From Phycisphaerae bacterium (lineage in GTDB: Bacteria > Planctomycetota > Phycisphaerae > Sedimentisphaerales > Anaerohalosphaeraceae): a stretch of 39,364 nucleotides of DNA. Under the pieces are notes generated by a model. It did not search any database, had not been told where the DNA came from, and saw nothing but the letters and a program-made list of their open reading frames with translations. The translations under genes were made by a program, and so were the position numbers. Shown piece after piece: positions 18,521-31,400 of this stretch. How positions within the stretch are numbered: position 1 is the stretch's first letter; each line of letters begins with the position of its first letter. Location: positions 1-39,364 of the forward strand of contig JAHDQI010000319.1 of the NCBI GenBank assembly GCA_018433925.1. Reading direction: 5' to 3'.

Positions 18521-19243
18521 TCAGGCAGACTTTTTCTCCAGAGTGATACGCCGAAACACCTCATCCAGCGGAACCTGGTACTCTTCCTGAAGCTTTTTCG
18601 GTGTTGAATCGACCCGGATCTTACCCTTGGCAATAATAATCGCCCGGCTGCATACCTGCTCGACCTCTTCCAGAATATGGGTCGATACAATAATGCATTT
18701 TTCCTTGGCCATTTGCAGAATCAACTGCCGCACCTCATGCTTCTGGTTCGGGTCCAGACCATCCGTCGGCTCATCCAGAATCAGCACCTGCGGATCGTGA
18801 AGCAGGGCCTGAGCCAGTCCCACACGCCGCTTGTATCCCTTGGAAAGCGTGTCAAACGTCTGGTGATAAACCGATTCGATGGAACACATGGGGACAATCC
18901 GGTCCAGGGCCTCTGTCCGGGCCGTCCCCTTGATCTGCCGGGCGTCACAGACAAACCTCAAAAAGCCCGACACCGTCATCTCCGGGTAAGCCGGGGCATT
19001 CTCGGCAAGGTAACCAATCGACTGCCGCACACCCACCGGGTCACGGAGGATATCATGGCCGCAGATCGAGGCCGTCCCGCTGTCCGGCTTCAAAAAGCAC
19101 GCCAGCATCTTCATCGCCGTACTCTTGCCGGCCCCGTTAGGCCCCAGAAAACCCAGCACATCCCCTTTTTCCACCCGGAATGAAATGCCGTCAACCGCCA
19201 CGATCGGCCCGAAGGTTCGGGTCAATTGCTGTACTTCAATCAT
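18521..19243 (-). CDS. ABC transporter ATP-binding protein, GldA-like
   Basis: A 240-residue ATPase that powers the ABC-2 exporter. Walker A is GPNGAGKST at residues 34-42, the signature region is LSKGYKRR at 133-140, and Walker B plus the catalytic Glu are LILDEPTDGLDP with Asp157 and Glu158. The switch His follows in STHILEEVEQVC. LSKGYKRRVGLAQAL is the form seen in GldA and related exporters. It is the first gene of the operon, 48 bases before the permease start, with a strong promoter about 83 bases upstream of its ATG. In Bacteroidota the Gld ABC set is linked to gliding; here such a role is not implied. Confidence 0.95.
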   Translation of the reverse strand: MIEVQQLTRTFGPIVAVDGISFRVEKGDVLGFLGPNGAGKSTAMKMLACFLKPDSGTASICGHDILRDPVGVRQSIGYLAENAPAYPEMTVSGFLRFVCDARQIKGTARTEALDRIVPMCSIESVYHQTFDTLSKGYKRRVGLAQALLHDPQVLILDEPTDGLDPNQKHEVRQLILQMAKEKCIIVSTHILEEVEQVCSRAIIIAKGKIRVDSTPKKLQEEYQVPLDEVFRRITLEKKSA

Positions 19244-19332
19244 TGTTTGACTCCGTTTTTTCTGATATCAAACTCAGATTTGAGCCCGCCGCAGACAAGC
19301 CCGTTTGTTTATGAAACCGTTTTAGAGTACTG

Positions 19333-19361
19333 TATGTAGAATTTTTTTACGAAAATGTCAA
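19333..19361 (-). promoter_or_regulatory. Sigma-70-type promoter of the Gld-type ABC operon
   Basis: On the minus strand a perfect TTGACA (19356-19361) is followed after 17 bases by TACATA (19333-19338). Transcription would start near 19326, leaving a leader of about 83 bases before the ATPase gene. Confidence 0.75.
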
Positions 19362-19427
19362 GACCTTGTTTGCGTTTTTTTTGAGCAAATATAATAGATG
19401 GGTTTTGTCCGCTTATAAGCGAAATGA

Positions 19428-19472
19428 CCCAAAAAAAGAAAGGGCCGCCCTGCCCCGCGGCAGAACGGCCCT
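19428..19472 (-). terminator. Intrinsic terminator of the giant surface-protein gene
   Basis: Read on the minus strand, AGGGCCG (outer) and CTGCC (inner) pair with GGCAG and CGGCCCT to form a GC-rich hairpin. A run of T residues broken by one C follows. It begins 26 bases after the stop at 19498 and separates this gene from the ABC operon promoter. Confidence 0.85.
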
Positions 19473-19497
19473 GTTTGCTTCAATCAGTCAACCCCGA

Positions 19498-22400
19498 CTA
19501 CGGCACGATCGGTACCGGCAGATTCGGACACGTCTCAGCATCCTGTCCGGCCCGGCAGGTCGCACTCGGCTGCGTGGCGTTGCGATTCGGCGAACGATCC
19601 CGTACCTCAATGTAATACCGATACGGCGCCGATCCGACATAAACCGGGACCCAGAACTCATTGGGCTGCAGATTATTGATATCCACCGTCGGCGGAGGAT
19701 TGATTTGTCCCGTGGCGTACAATTCGAGAAGGTTGTCCTCATTCATCCACGGGCTGGTATTCCCCGCCGCGTCCAGGCAGACAAACCGGTACTCAACACC
19801 GCTGGCATCATCGGCCGCAGCGGCACGCATGTAATGATACCAGGTGTCTTCCAGTTGATGCCGCGGCCAGACCTCCCACTGCGCCGGACTCGGCGTCGGG
19901 ATAATATCATCGATCTCAATCGTATTAGCCGCAAAGACAGCAGAAGAAGTCGTCGGGACCACATCATGGTAACGGCCCTCAAAATCGCGGAAGACCAACT
20001 GGCTGAAGGTCCGGTAGTAATACGTTTCCCCAAGCTGAAGTCCCGTATCCACAAAAATCCACGGCTGTGTCTTATAGGCCTTGAAGATCGAACCCGGATC
20101 ATAGGCCTGCTGAATGATTGGATCGCCGACAGCGTTGCCCAGGGCATCCGTCTTCTGGAAGCAGTAATCAATATGGAAACTGCCGTCCAGCGGAGCTGTC
20201 ACTTCCGGCAGACTGCCCGCTTCCACCTGGACTGCTTCCATCTCAATCTCATCCTCCGAGATGCCGGCCGGGACCCGTTCAAACTCCGACGGATCAGGCG
20301 TCAGCAGGTCATAATTTGTCCCCGGAATAATACCGGCGACCACCGACCGCTCTGTCTCATTGCCGCTGCCGTCCTGTGCAAACACCACAAACTCATACGG
20401 CTCGCCGGGAATCAGCCCGTCGAGAGTCAGATTGCGGTCGGGATCCCAACTGGCAGGATCGGTTACATAGGTATTCGGGTCATTGCTTCTGACGATGACA
20501 AATTGATATTTGATATAGCTGTCCGGCCACCAGTCATCATGGGCCTCAACCGCTGACATGACAATCCTGTCGATGCGATAATTCGGATTCGGCACGATTT
20601 CATTGTTGACCGTTATGGTCGTCGGCAGCAGCGACGGCTCGGTTTCCCATCTCATCGGACTGGGTGTCGGAGGCGTCTCATCGCGCTCCAGCCAGCAATC
20701 TACCAAAAGGGATATGTCCTGAGCATCCACGATTGTATCCAGATTCAGGTCCGCTCCGTCGCACCAGTCCATCTCATTACAGGATTCTCCAAGCCATTCG
20801 GAGGCCAGATGGGCCCAATCCTCAATATCTATCTGACCGCTGAGGTTCAGGGCGTTATCCACCTTGGCACATTTCGTGCGGCGGGTGATAAAATAGTGAT
20901 ATCCGAGATCAACCAGGTCCCGGTCAAGCATACCGGAAACCTGGGTCGTATACCCATCCAGGTCCAGCGCGGCGGCCAGTCCGCTGCCGGTATCCACAGC
21001 CGGACTATCCGGATTCAGATAGTATTTTTCTTCCGGCAGGATCGTGCGTCCGTCTTCTTCAGGCGATTCAAACAGCGGATCAAGAGACAGGATCCCGGCC
21101 TGCTTATCCAGCTCATTGCCCGGACGGACATAAACCGCGTTGCCGGAAGTGAGAATGTTCTGCACATTCGAGTAAGACATTGTCATCGTCGATTTATAAT
21201 ACTCCTCTTCAAAGCCGGAGCCGACTGTTGCCTGGGTTCCCTGCAGGGCCGCGTTGGACCAGAGAATACCGTCTTTGACCTCCACAGTACTGCCGTAGCC
21301 CACAAACAGGCCCCCGCCGGTTCCCGGCTGTCCGCTCACCCAGTTGTCCGCAAACGTACAATGCAGCAGGTCCGCGGCCGTAAACCAGTTAATCGAGGCC
21401 CCGCCGCCGTCACGAGCCGCCCGGTTCTGGATAAACAGGCAGTTGTGAATCGTCGACGTATTCCCCGTAAATCCGGCCATATACAGCCCGCCGCCGGAAA
21501 TCCCCGACAGGTTGTTGCCGAAGACCGAATCCTTCAGATACAGGTCCACTCCGCCGACATACATGCCGCCGCCCTGCCCGACAGCCGTCATCTCGGCCAC
21601 CGGAACCAAAAGCGGATTCGGATCGATCGGATCCGAGGTGCCCGCCACCGGAACGCGAACCAGGTTTTGCTTAAAGAAGGATTTTTCAACCGTCGCTTTC
21701 TTGTCAATCTGCATAAACCCGGCCCCAAGGTAGGCCTCGTTATCAGCCAGGTTGCAGTCCGTAATCGTAGTCGTTGACAGGTTGGCATAAATGCCCCCGC
21801 CGTCAGCCGCCGCGTTATTGACCATCGTGCATTCGTCAAAGATCGCGATGCAGTTGTACTCATAGGCCACACCGCCGCCAAAGCTGACATGGAACGAATG
21901 CGGCAGATCCACGGTCGTGTTATCAGCGATGTTATCCTCGAACCGGCAGCCCTTAAACTCCAGCTCGCAGTCGTGAGCCGCATACACCGCTCCGCCCGCC
22001 GTGGGCATATTAAGCGGACGATCCGGCCACGGAGATTCGCCTCCAGCAAGAGGTCCGCCAACGCCGGTCCGGCCGCCCTGCGTTCGGTTGTTCTCAAAAA
22101 CGCAGTCCCTGAATTTCGCGTTGCTCTTAAATTCGCAATACACAGCCCCGCCGTAACCGCTGTAACGGGCCGCGTCCAGAAGCTGGTCATACGGGTCGCC
22201 CAGCGGATCGATCGGATCACCGCTGTAAGCGGCTAAAAATTCATCCCAGCTTGTAAACAGGTTTTCACCCGTCTCTCGATCCTGCCAGCCAAACCACCGC
22301 GACCACTCATCCATATCATAATCGCCGAAAAATTGGGTGTAATAGCTGATCGCACTGCCATATTTATCTCCGTAAGCATTAAACGCCCAGCCGTCCCAGC

Positions 22401-25400
22401 CCCGGGTTTCCCTCAGATACTGCTCATTGTAGTCATCATAGACCCAGCCGCCGCCGCGACCGCCGTCGTACATAATACCCTGGTCCACCCAGCCGGCCGC
22501 ACCATTACCGCCGGTCGCGCCCCGGGCTTCGTTCCCGGTAAAGACGCAGCGGGTAAACGTCGGGCTGCTGCTCAGGCCGCAATAAACCGCCCCGCCGTAC
22601 GCCGGGCTCGGCCAGCCGCCGTCCCCGCCGGTCGGATGCGATTCTGCCCCCGCAAAGCCGTTTTCACCGTCCTGGGCCCAGGCCAAATTGTTCTCAAATG
22701 TGCAATCAGTAATAGTCGGTGAACTATCAAACAACTGAAGGGCTCCGCCCAGCATCGCCATTTGATGGAATCCATCCGTTCCGGCCGGAACGTCTCCTTC
22801 GTGGAAAAGGAAATCCTGTCGAAACTGGCAATTGCTGAACACGCAGTTTCGGATCTCAATGTCCGCGTTGACCAGATGCATGCGGCTCTGATCAAGCGTA
22901 ACCCCTTCGATCACCGTTCCCTTATCCAGGTTGTGGAGCTGGAATCGGAAATCACGGAAGATCGTGGCCCGAACCGTATCTTCATTACCCGGATTCGACC
23001 CGGAAATAGTCAGCCGCTTGTTCTGCAGAACAATATTATTAACGCCCGATCCAAACTGGCTGCCCGCCACATAAAGGCCCGGCGCCACCCAGATAAAATC
23101 GCCGTCCTGCGCATCCGAAATGGCCTCGCCCAGCGTATCATACCCGCTCGAGGTTCCGACAAACAGCGTCTTCCGGAACCGGGCGTGCGCCCCGATGGAT
23201 TTATTACGCGACATCAGAACCCGGTTCGTGTGCTCCTGCGACTTATCATCAAACGTTCCGCCGGACCACTTGGTCAGCAAGTAGCCGTCTTGGATGGTTG
23301 CCTCCAGTTCCACAATCGCGCCCAGCGGATAGCGGACCAGGGACGGGGCCGGCGTAATCGTTCCCAGTGCCGGATTGACATACCCGTCCTCATCTTTCAC
23401 GCAAAGCTCGAGCAGGTAAAGCTCATCCGGTTCCGGGATCGTATAGTGATAGCCAAGATCCACCCCATTCCCATCCGGAGCCGGATTGGTTTCCGCCGGA
23501 TCGGTCGTATAGCCGTCAGAGAATCCGGCCTGAACGGCCGACACACTGCCGGCGTCAAGGGCCGGGCTGGTCGCCTGGTTCAGGTAATAAGCGCCCAGCG
23601 GACCGGTCTCAAACCTCGGATTACCGGAACGAATTTCGCTATAGCCCGGAGCGGTGGCCGCCGCGTAAATCAACTGATCGGCGCCGTTATACACATCCCC
23701 GCCCGCATTGCCGTAGAACAGGGCATAAGAAACCACAGAGTCTCCCCCCGGCTTCTCATAAATGCCCACGCCCTCGTTGCCGCTGACGATGGAATTGGCC
23801 ATATCGACAACCGAAGCATTGTCCGCATACAGACCGCCGCCCACCCCGATCTCGCTGATATTGTCCGACAGCGTACTGTTATCAATCTCCAGGTGGACAT
23901 ACTGCAAACACGAAACGCCGCCGCCGGTCTGCTCAGAAGAGTTGCCGGTCACCAGCGTATTCCACAGGTTTTGCTGGAAATAGTCCTGGCTGCCCGTAAT
24001 GCACAGGCCGCCGCCCGAAGAAAGAAGACCCGTGGCCTTGTTCTTTTCAATCCGGGTGTCCTTAATCGTAAACGGACCGTCGGTAATATGCAGACCGCCG
24101 CCGTATCCTTCGCCGGTAGCGCTGCGGTGAGCCCCGGCATCGATGCCGGCCGCCGTGTTTTCATAAACCACACAGCCCTGGACCGTCAAATCGGTACGGC
24201 TCGCACGCAGGGCCCCGCCGCTGGCGGCCTTATTCTGAATCATAAAGCAGTCCGTCAGTTCAAAGATCGTATCCTTGGCAAACACCGCGCCGCCCAGACC
24301 GCTGGCCTGGTTGCCGCTGAATTCACACCTGTCAAATGTCAGGTAAATCGTATGAACATACGGCGAAGGAACCTGCATATAGGAGAACACCCCGCCGCCG
24401 TGACCGAGAGACCGGTTGCCATTGAGGGTACAATCGGTCAGCACCAGGTCGCTGAGCGTATGAATCGCACCGCCGCTTGAATGAGACAGGTTCCCGTAAA
24501 AACGGCTGTCCGTAATCAGAATCGGCTGCTTGGCATTGACCTCGACCGTAATCGCACCGCCCAGATCCAACTCGCTGTAGTTGAATAAATCGTCTTCCGT
24601 CTCCGGCTCGACAAAGGTGAAGTTGTTGATAAACTCCGCCGACTCGATGTAAAGATCGGCCCCGGTGCGGCAATAAAGAGCCCCGCCCAGACTGTCCTCA
24701 AAGAGAGGAGTCAAAGAAATCGGCTCAGGTCCCGTCTCATCCAGGCCGGGCACAATCGTCAGCGACACATTCAGGCCGCTGTAAATCGCCCCGCCCAGCG
24801 TCGGAACCGGCGGATCATTATAGGTAAACACCTCGTAGGCCTCGTTGCCGATAAACTGGCAGCCCTGCAGCGTCACATCCGCGTTTTCTTCAATAAACAG
24901 CGCCCCGCCGGCCCGCAGACCGTTGGAAATCAGGATGCCGTTACGGCCGTCGCGCATGCCCTCCTCACCCCATGGATCATTGCCCCAGGGTTCCGGATAA
25001 TCGCTGCCGTCCGCTTCGCTGCCGCCGGCGTGCACATAACCGGGCCGCGCGTAATTGCCTTCAAAGACGCAATTTAGAATCGTCGGGTTGCAGCCGTTAG
25101 CCACATAGATCGCCCCGCCCCGGCCGTCGCCTTCCCCATACCCGGCCTGCGGATTGACGCCGTACTGAACGGCCCATGCGACGCCGGCCGGGTCGTTTCC
25201 GCCCCAGCCGTATCGGACGCTATTGTAAGCCAGGCCCGCGTTGCCGGGAATGCCGCCCCAGCCGCCCGTGGCCCGGTTATTCTTAAACTGGCAATTGATA
25301 ATCGTCGGGTTGCTCTTGCCGACAATGGCAATCGCCCCGCCGTAGCCGTCGCCGGTGCCCTTCCCGGAATGCCCGCCCGACTGGCTGTCAAGATCCTCTT

Positions 25401-28400
25401 CCGTAATAAGATTTTGCGGCCATAAGCCGTTTTCACCGTCGCCGCCGACACCCCCGGACACCGTGCAGTTCTCAAAGACACAGTTGCGGATAACCGGCGA
25501 ACTGCCGTTTTCAAGCAAAATCGCACCGCCGTAGCTGTCTCGGTTCGCGTCTTCACCCGACAGACCACGAGTCGGAGGCAGCGGGTCCGGCGGATTCTCA
25601 AACGGCCACGGCCAGAAACCGGTATCAATCGCATAACTGGCTCCGATTTCGGCCGTAAAGGCGTTGCGAATCGTCACCCCTTCAATGCGGGTCTCGCTGC
25701 TCTGACCGCCGTTGAAGTGGAAGGCCCGCTTTGATAGATACCGGCTGCCCTGGCAATCAATAATCGTCTGCGCAACCGTCTGCGGGTCATTCGGGTCCCA
25801 CGAGGTCACCACCAGGTTCATATCGCCGAAGTTCAGCCCGTCCGGATTCTCGATCAGGTACGGCTGATCCGGACGCGGGGCCAGCACGACAATATCGCCG
25901 TCGCGGGCCGCCAGCAGGGCGTCCTCGATTGTATCAAAGCTTTCCGGCACATACAGCTTCGTCGCCACCGCCAACTCAAACTCCACGGTGACAATTTTAT
26001 CTTCATTCATCGTCACATAATTCGTGAATGCCTTCGACTGGTCGTCATCCGTACCGGTCCATTGTTTCACTCGATACAGATTCGGATCCGTCACCGCGTC
26101 CAGCCGAACTCGAACCCCCTGCGTCAGCGAGATCGGCGGCAGGACCACGGCCGGCCCTTCCTGGCCCGAATCGCTGTCCGAAGACCAGGTGGCCTGAATC
26201 TCGCCCATCGGGTCCACTTTCGCGATATATACGCTCGCGTTCAGCATATAATACTGAACCTCTTCTACATTGTAATGATAGCCCAGGTCAATCGGCTCGG
26301 CATCTTCGATATGATCGGTCCGCGTCGTCACCTCAAACCCAAGAAAAGCCCCCAGGTCAGCGATGTAACTGGTCGAGACCTCACTGTTCGGAATCCCCCG
26401 ATCGATGCAGCCGCTGTCTGCCGACTGCCCGGCGCCCTGATGGCTCAGATAATACGATTTGCCCGCGCTGGCTCCGGCAGCCACAAACAACGGATTCATA
26501 TCAAACACTGAACGATTCACCCCGTCATACCACAAGTCAAAAACAAGCATGCTTTCCAGCGGCATCGCCCGGTACGCCCCATACGCATCGAGATCATCGG
26601 CCGACCCTTCGAGATCCGTATAAGAAAGACCGATGGTGCAATAAGCCGTATCCGTTTTCAGCGGATTGCCAAGCGCCAACTGTTTGCCGAGAGCCGCGTC
26701 GTTGTTCCAGACGATACTGTTTTCAAGAAAGACAAAGGTTTCAATCGCCGGCGATCCGGCACTCCAGGAGGTATCGTTGCCGCAACTGACCGCCCCGCCG
26801 TATCCCGACAGGCCGGTCACTTCATTATCCGCCACCGTACAGTTAATCAGGTACGGTTCGGCGCTGTTCATCGCCGCAAAACCCCCGCCGTCTCGGCCCG
26901 CGCTGTTCTGAGCGATCAGGCAATTAACAAAGTCCTGCGTACCGCCGGGAATCGACGAAAAGGAGCCGACGATATAAACGCCGCCGCCGCTGGACTCCGC
27001 GAGATTCTCCGTAATCCGGCAATCATACATACGGACGGATTCACTGATGCAGTACAGGGCGCCGCCCGAAGCCGTCAGCGTCTCGCTGTTCTCAAGGGCC
27101 GCGGCCGTGTTTTGCGAGAAAATACTTTTTTCTACTGTAAAATCGGATTCGGCGCTGAATATCGCACCGCCGTATTCGGCAATATTATCGGTAAACTCAC
27201 AATCGTTCACATCGGCCACAACGCCGAAAACGCAGACCGCACCGCCCATTTCGGCAAGCCCGCCGGTAAACGTGCTGTTTTCGATATGCACATCCATAAA
27301 AGTAATATAGTCGTCCACCCAGATCGCTCCGCCCGTGGAGCTCGATTGGCCCGAAATGGTCGTCGAATCCGCGATGTTCTCCTCAAACCTGCAGCCGGAC
27401 ACGTTCAACTGTCCCCCGGCCCCGAATTCATTATACCCAATCGCACCGCCGCCTTCGCCGCCCCGGGGATCAATACCAATCTCGGAATAACCCGCCGCGT
27501 TTTCCTGAAATACGCAGTCCGTAAACGTCACGCTGATCGGCGTGTGATCGAAACATACAGCGCCTCCGTCATCCGCGGCGCTGTTCTGGAAAAACAGGCA
27601 GTCCGTAAAGGTGCTGGTAGACGCCCCGTCAATATACAAACCGCCGCCGTCATCATTGTCGGCCCGGTTACTCGAAAACGTCGAATCGGACGCCGTCAGG
27701 ATCGAAAAGTCCTCTATAAAAACGCCGCCGCCGTAGGAATTTGTGTTCCATTGCAGATAAAAGAGCGGATCAGGTCCCTGGATCTCGCCGGATACGCCGC
27801 CTGCGCCCGGCTCGCCGTGCTCACCCGTCCGGTGCCCTGAGCCGCCGCCGCCGCCGATACCGCCCGGCGCATTGCCATTATCCCCGCCGTCGCCGCCGTC
27901 CCCGCCGTCACCGCCGTTGCCGCCGAACGCAAAGACCCCCCAATCCATAAACAGGAGAGCATCCGGATAATTATAATAACCCGTATCGGCCCAGGTATCC
28001 ACACCGCCTGCGTCACCGCCGCGGCCGCCGTTGCCGCCCACACCGTGAGGAGCCGTCTCATCTCCGGCATTGCCGCCGTCGCCTCCGTCACCGCCGGCGC
28101 CGCCCTGGTATTGTTCAATTGTCCGATCCAGTACAACATCTGTCCCGTCTCGAAGAACGATGATCCCATCCCGCTGAAGCGTGGTCCGGTTATTGAAAAA
28201 CGTAGATCCTGTAATCGTCAAGTCCGTCGAGTTGCCCGCGTAAACTGCACCGCCGTAGACAACCTGCCAGCTATCCATCGCTCCGCCGCCGTCGTGGCCG
28301 GCGTTGCCGCCGGCGCCGCCCTGACCGCCCTGGCCGCCCTGGCCGGCAGGTCCGTCCTCGCCGGGTTCTCCGTCAACGCCCCCGTCGGTACCCGTACCGC

Positions 28401-31400
28401 CTGTACCGCCCGTTCCTCCGGTCCCCCCGCTGCCCGCATTGCCCGCGTTGCCGGCGGCCCCGCCATAATTGCCCGTCCCGATGATCACGCCGCACCCCGA
28501 GATCGTGCTGTCACGAATTTCCGGCCGAAGGGTCTGGCCGACTGTGTTGCCCGCAAAATAAATCGCACCACCGAACGCGTTGCCCCCGTTGCCGCCGTGA
28601 CCTCCGTCACCGCCGGCGCCCCCGTCACCGCCGTGGCCGCCCGGACCCCCGTCACCGCCGGGGCCGCCGGGGCCGCCGCCAATACCGTCAATACCGGCGC
28701 CGCCGTTACCCCCGTTACCGCCGTTACCGCCGTTGCCCCCATCGCCCCCGTCACCGCCATTGCCCCCGTTGCCGCCGGAGCCCGCGTTGCCGCCAAGCGC
28801 AAAACACCCGTTAATGGTGCAGCTCCGGATTAGCGGAGCGCTGCCGAGATCGGCATAAATCGCACCCCCGTACCCATGACCGCCGTGACCGCCGTCCTGG
28901 CCTCGCGACCCGGGAAATCCGTGCAGACCATTGGGATCCCCCTCTGCTATGCCGCCCGGCTGACCCGGCGAACCCGCCATGCCGTCGGCTCCGTCCTCAC
29001 CGTCTTCGCCGTCCGTGCCGTCCGGACTTGCCTCACGGCCTTCCTGATTCACAGGCCGCCCGTCTCTGCCGTCACTGCCGTCCTGACCCTGCGCACGGCA
29101 ATTCAAAAACACACAGTTGGCAATCGTCGGACTCGACCCATTGCTGCAGAGAATGGCTCCGCCCAGCGCATCGGCCCCGGTCACTCCCTCTACAATTGAA
29201 GGCAGCGGCTCGATCGCTTCAGCATTCTGAATTGTAAAGCCGTCCAGAAGCGTATCTCGACCCTGCCCCGATTCAAACACAAATGCCCTGTCATCCCCCC
29301 CCCGTCCGTTCAGGGAAGGATCAATAACGGTCGTAGCCACAATAAACGGATCGTTCGGATTGATACTGCGCACGGTAATCGGCCAGGCCGGAAAATGAAT
29401 GTTTTCTTCCGGATAAATACCTGGATACACAATCACCGTATCGCCGGGATTCGATGAATCGATCGCCGCCTGAATGGTCCGGTACGGATAAGGCACTTCC
29501 AGCACACGCTGGCCCGTTCCCGTAAACGCCCCCCCCGGAGAAGTGGACTCGGTCTCATAAAGAATGCTTGACGGATCGCCCGGAGAGGCGGTTTTCTGCC
29601 GCATGTACCCCTCAAAGACATATTCAAATCCCTCCTCCTGGGACACCTCGACCGTGTATTCATTCGAACTCTGCCACCCGCTGTCAAATGGATCCGGGTC
29701 CAGTTCTTCGTACATACGGTAATAATCCACCACAATCAGCGCACGCCGCCCGATCAGCGGATTGCCGGACGGAACAATCACCTGTCCGCTGACAAGATAT
29801 TCCTCGCCCGGCTCCACCAGCACTTCCTGGTACCAGCCCGAGTCCATGAAATACAGAACCGCCGACGCGGAATCCTCGTAATACCCCGCATCCGACGCGA
29901 TATATGCGTTCTGCCCCCATGAATTCCAGCCGCCTGCGTCCGCTTCAAAATCACCGTTGATAATCCGATTGCCGCTGCTTCCAATCAGTTGAATCTGGTC
30001 AAAATACGCAAAACCCAGCCCCGTATAGTCCCCCCCGGGATCCAGCGTCATAAGCGAAATCCGAACCTTATCCACACCGGCCGGGATCGTAATGGTGTCC
30101 TGAATCAAATGCCATGTATCCGTCGGGTCCGTACTCAGAACCTCGCCGATCTCTTCAGAGCCGACCAGCGTCTCTGCGTACCGGCTGGCGGAAGTACAGT
30201 CAAAATAATATTCCACACCGTTTTCATCGTACCCCCGGTGCAGTTTCATGGAAATGTTCTTTTTCCGATAGATTTCAATCTCCCGCGGCAGCGATTCCCA
30301 CAGAGCCGGGTCCGGAGCCGGAGGCAGGTTGTCATAACCCGAAGCCGTGATCGTTGTGACGGCATTGGACCATTCCGTCGCATTCCCATAGGCATCCCGT
30401 GAGCGGCACTGGAAGGTATAGGACGTGCCCTCCTCGGCCTCGGTAATAAGAAACAATTGCGATTCCTGCCACCCGCTGTTGAGACTCGGATCAGTCGGAT
30501 ATTCCAGACAGACAAATTCATATTCAATACCGCCGGAAATATCGCTGGCCAGGGCCGCCTTCATGGCAATATGCTTCAGCCCCGTCGCCTGCGGCTCAAA
30601 AAACCACTCCGCCGGATTCGGGGTCGGGGAAACCGTATCGGCCACTTCCAGCGAGGAAAGGGCATTATACAAATTCAGACGCCCTCCCGACACACAGCTC
30701 GTCGCCAGCCCTTCAATCGGATCAACGCTCGACAGAATAACCTGCTTGACTTCCTCGGCCGTCAGCGAAGGAAGGACCGACCAGACCAGCGCACAGGCGC
30801 CGGCCACATGCGGACAGGCCATCGAGGTCCCCTGGTACGATTGATACCCGTCCGGAATCCCATCGTCATCCAGCTCAAGCGGAACGGTACTGACAATATC
30901 CACACCCGGCGCCGCCAGATCGACTGTCGTCAGACCCCAGTTCGAAAAAGACGGCCGCATATCATCATGATTCGTCGCCATGACCGAGATAATACTGTCC
31001 AGGTCATAACTGGCCGGGAAAGCGGGATTGGTATCGTTGTTGTTGCTTTCATTGCCCGCGGCCGCCACAAACAACAGGCCCGCCCGCTCACTGGCAAGCA
31101 TCGCGTCATAACGCGCCTGACTGAAGGTATATCCCCCGTACGAATTATTCGTAACCCAGGCGCCCATCCGAACGGCATAATTGATCGCCGCGATAATGGC
31201 AGAATCCGGCAGCGGATGATAAATTTCATCCTCCAGCTCAAGAAGAATGCTGGCCTTCAGCGCCATTATCCGAACATTCCAGTTGACCCCGGCAACCCCC
31301 TGATTGTTATTGCCGACTGCCCCGATCGTTCCCGATACATGCGTGCCGTGACCGGCTTCATCCAGGGGGTCGGAATCCCCTTCGCCAAAATCATACCCGT

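Noticed and set aside
19366-19395. Plus-strand promoter (TTGTTT, 18 bases, TATAAT) inside the gap before the giant gene's terminator
   Set aside because: It would read antisense into the giant gene with nothing to express; probably chance in an AT-rich stretch.
27770-29100. CRISPR-like or satellite array impression from the regular ccg triplets
   Set aside because: The periodicity is three bases and stays in frame as Gly-Gly-X codons of the giant protein; there are no spacers.
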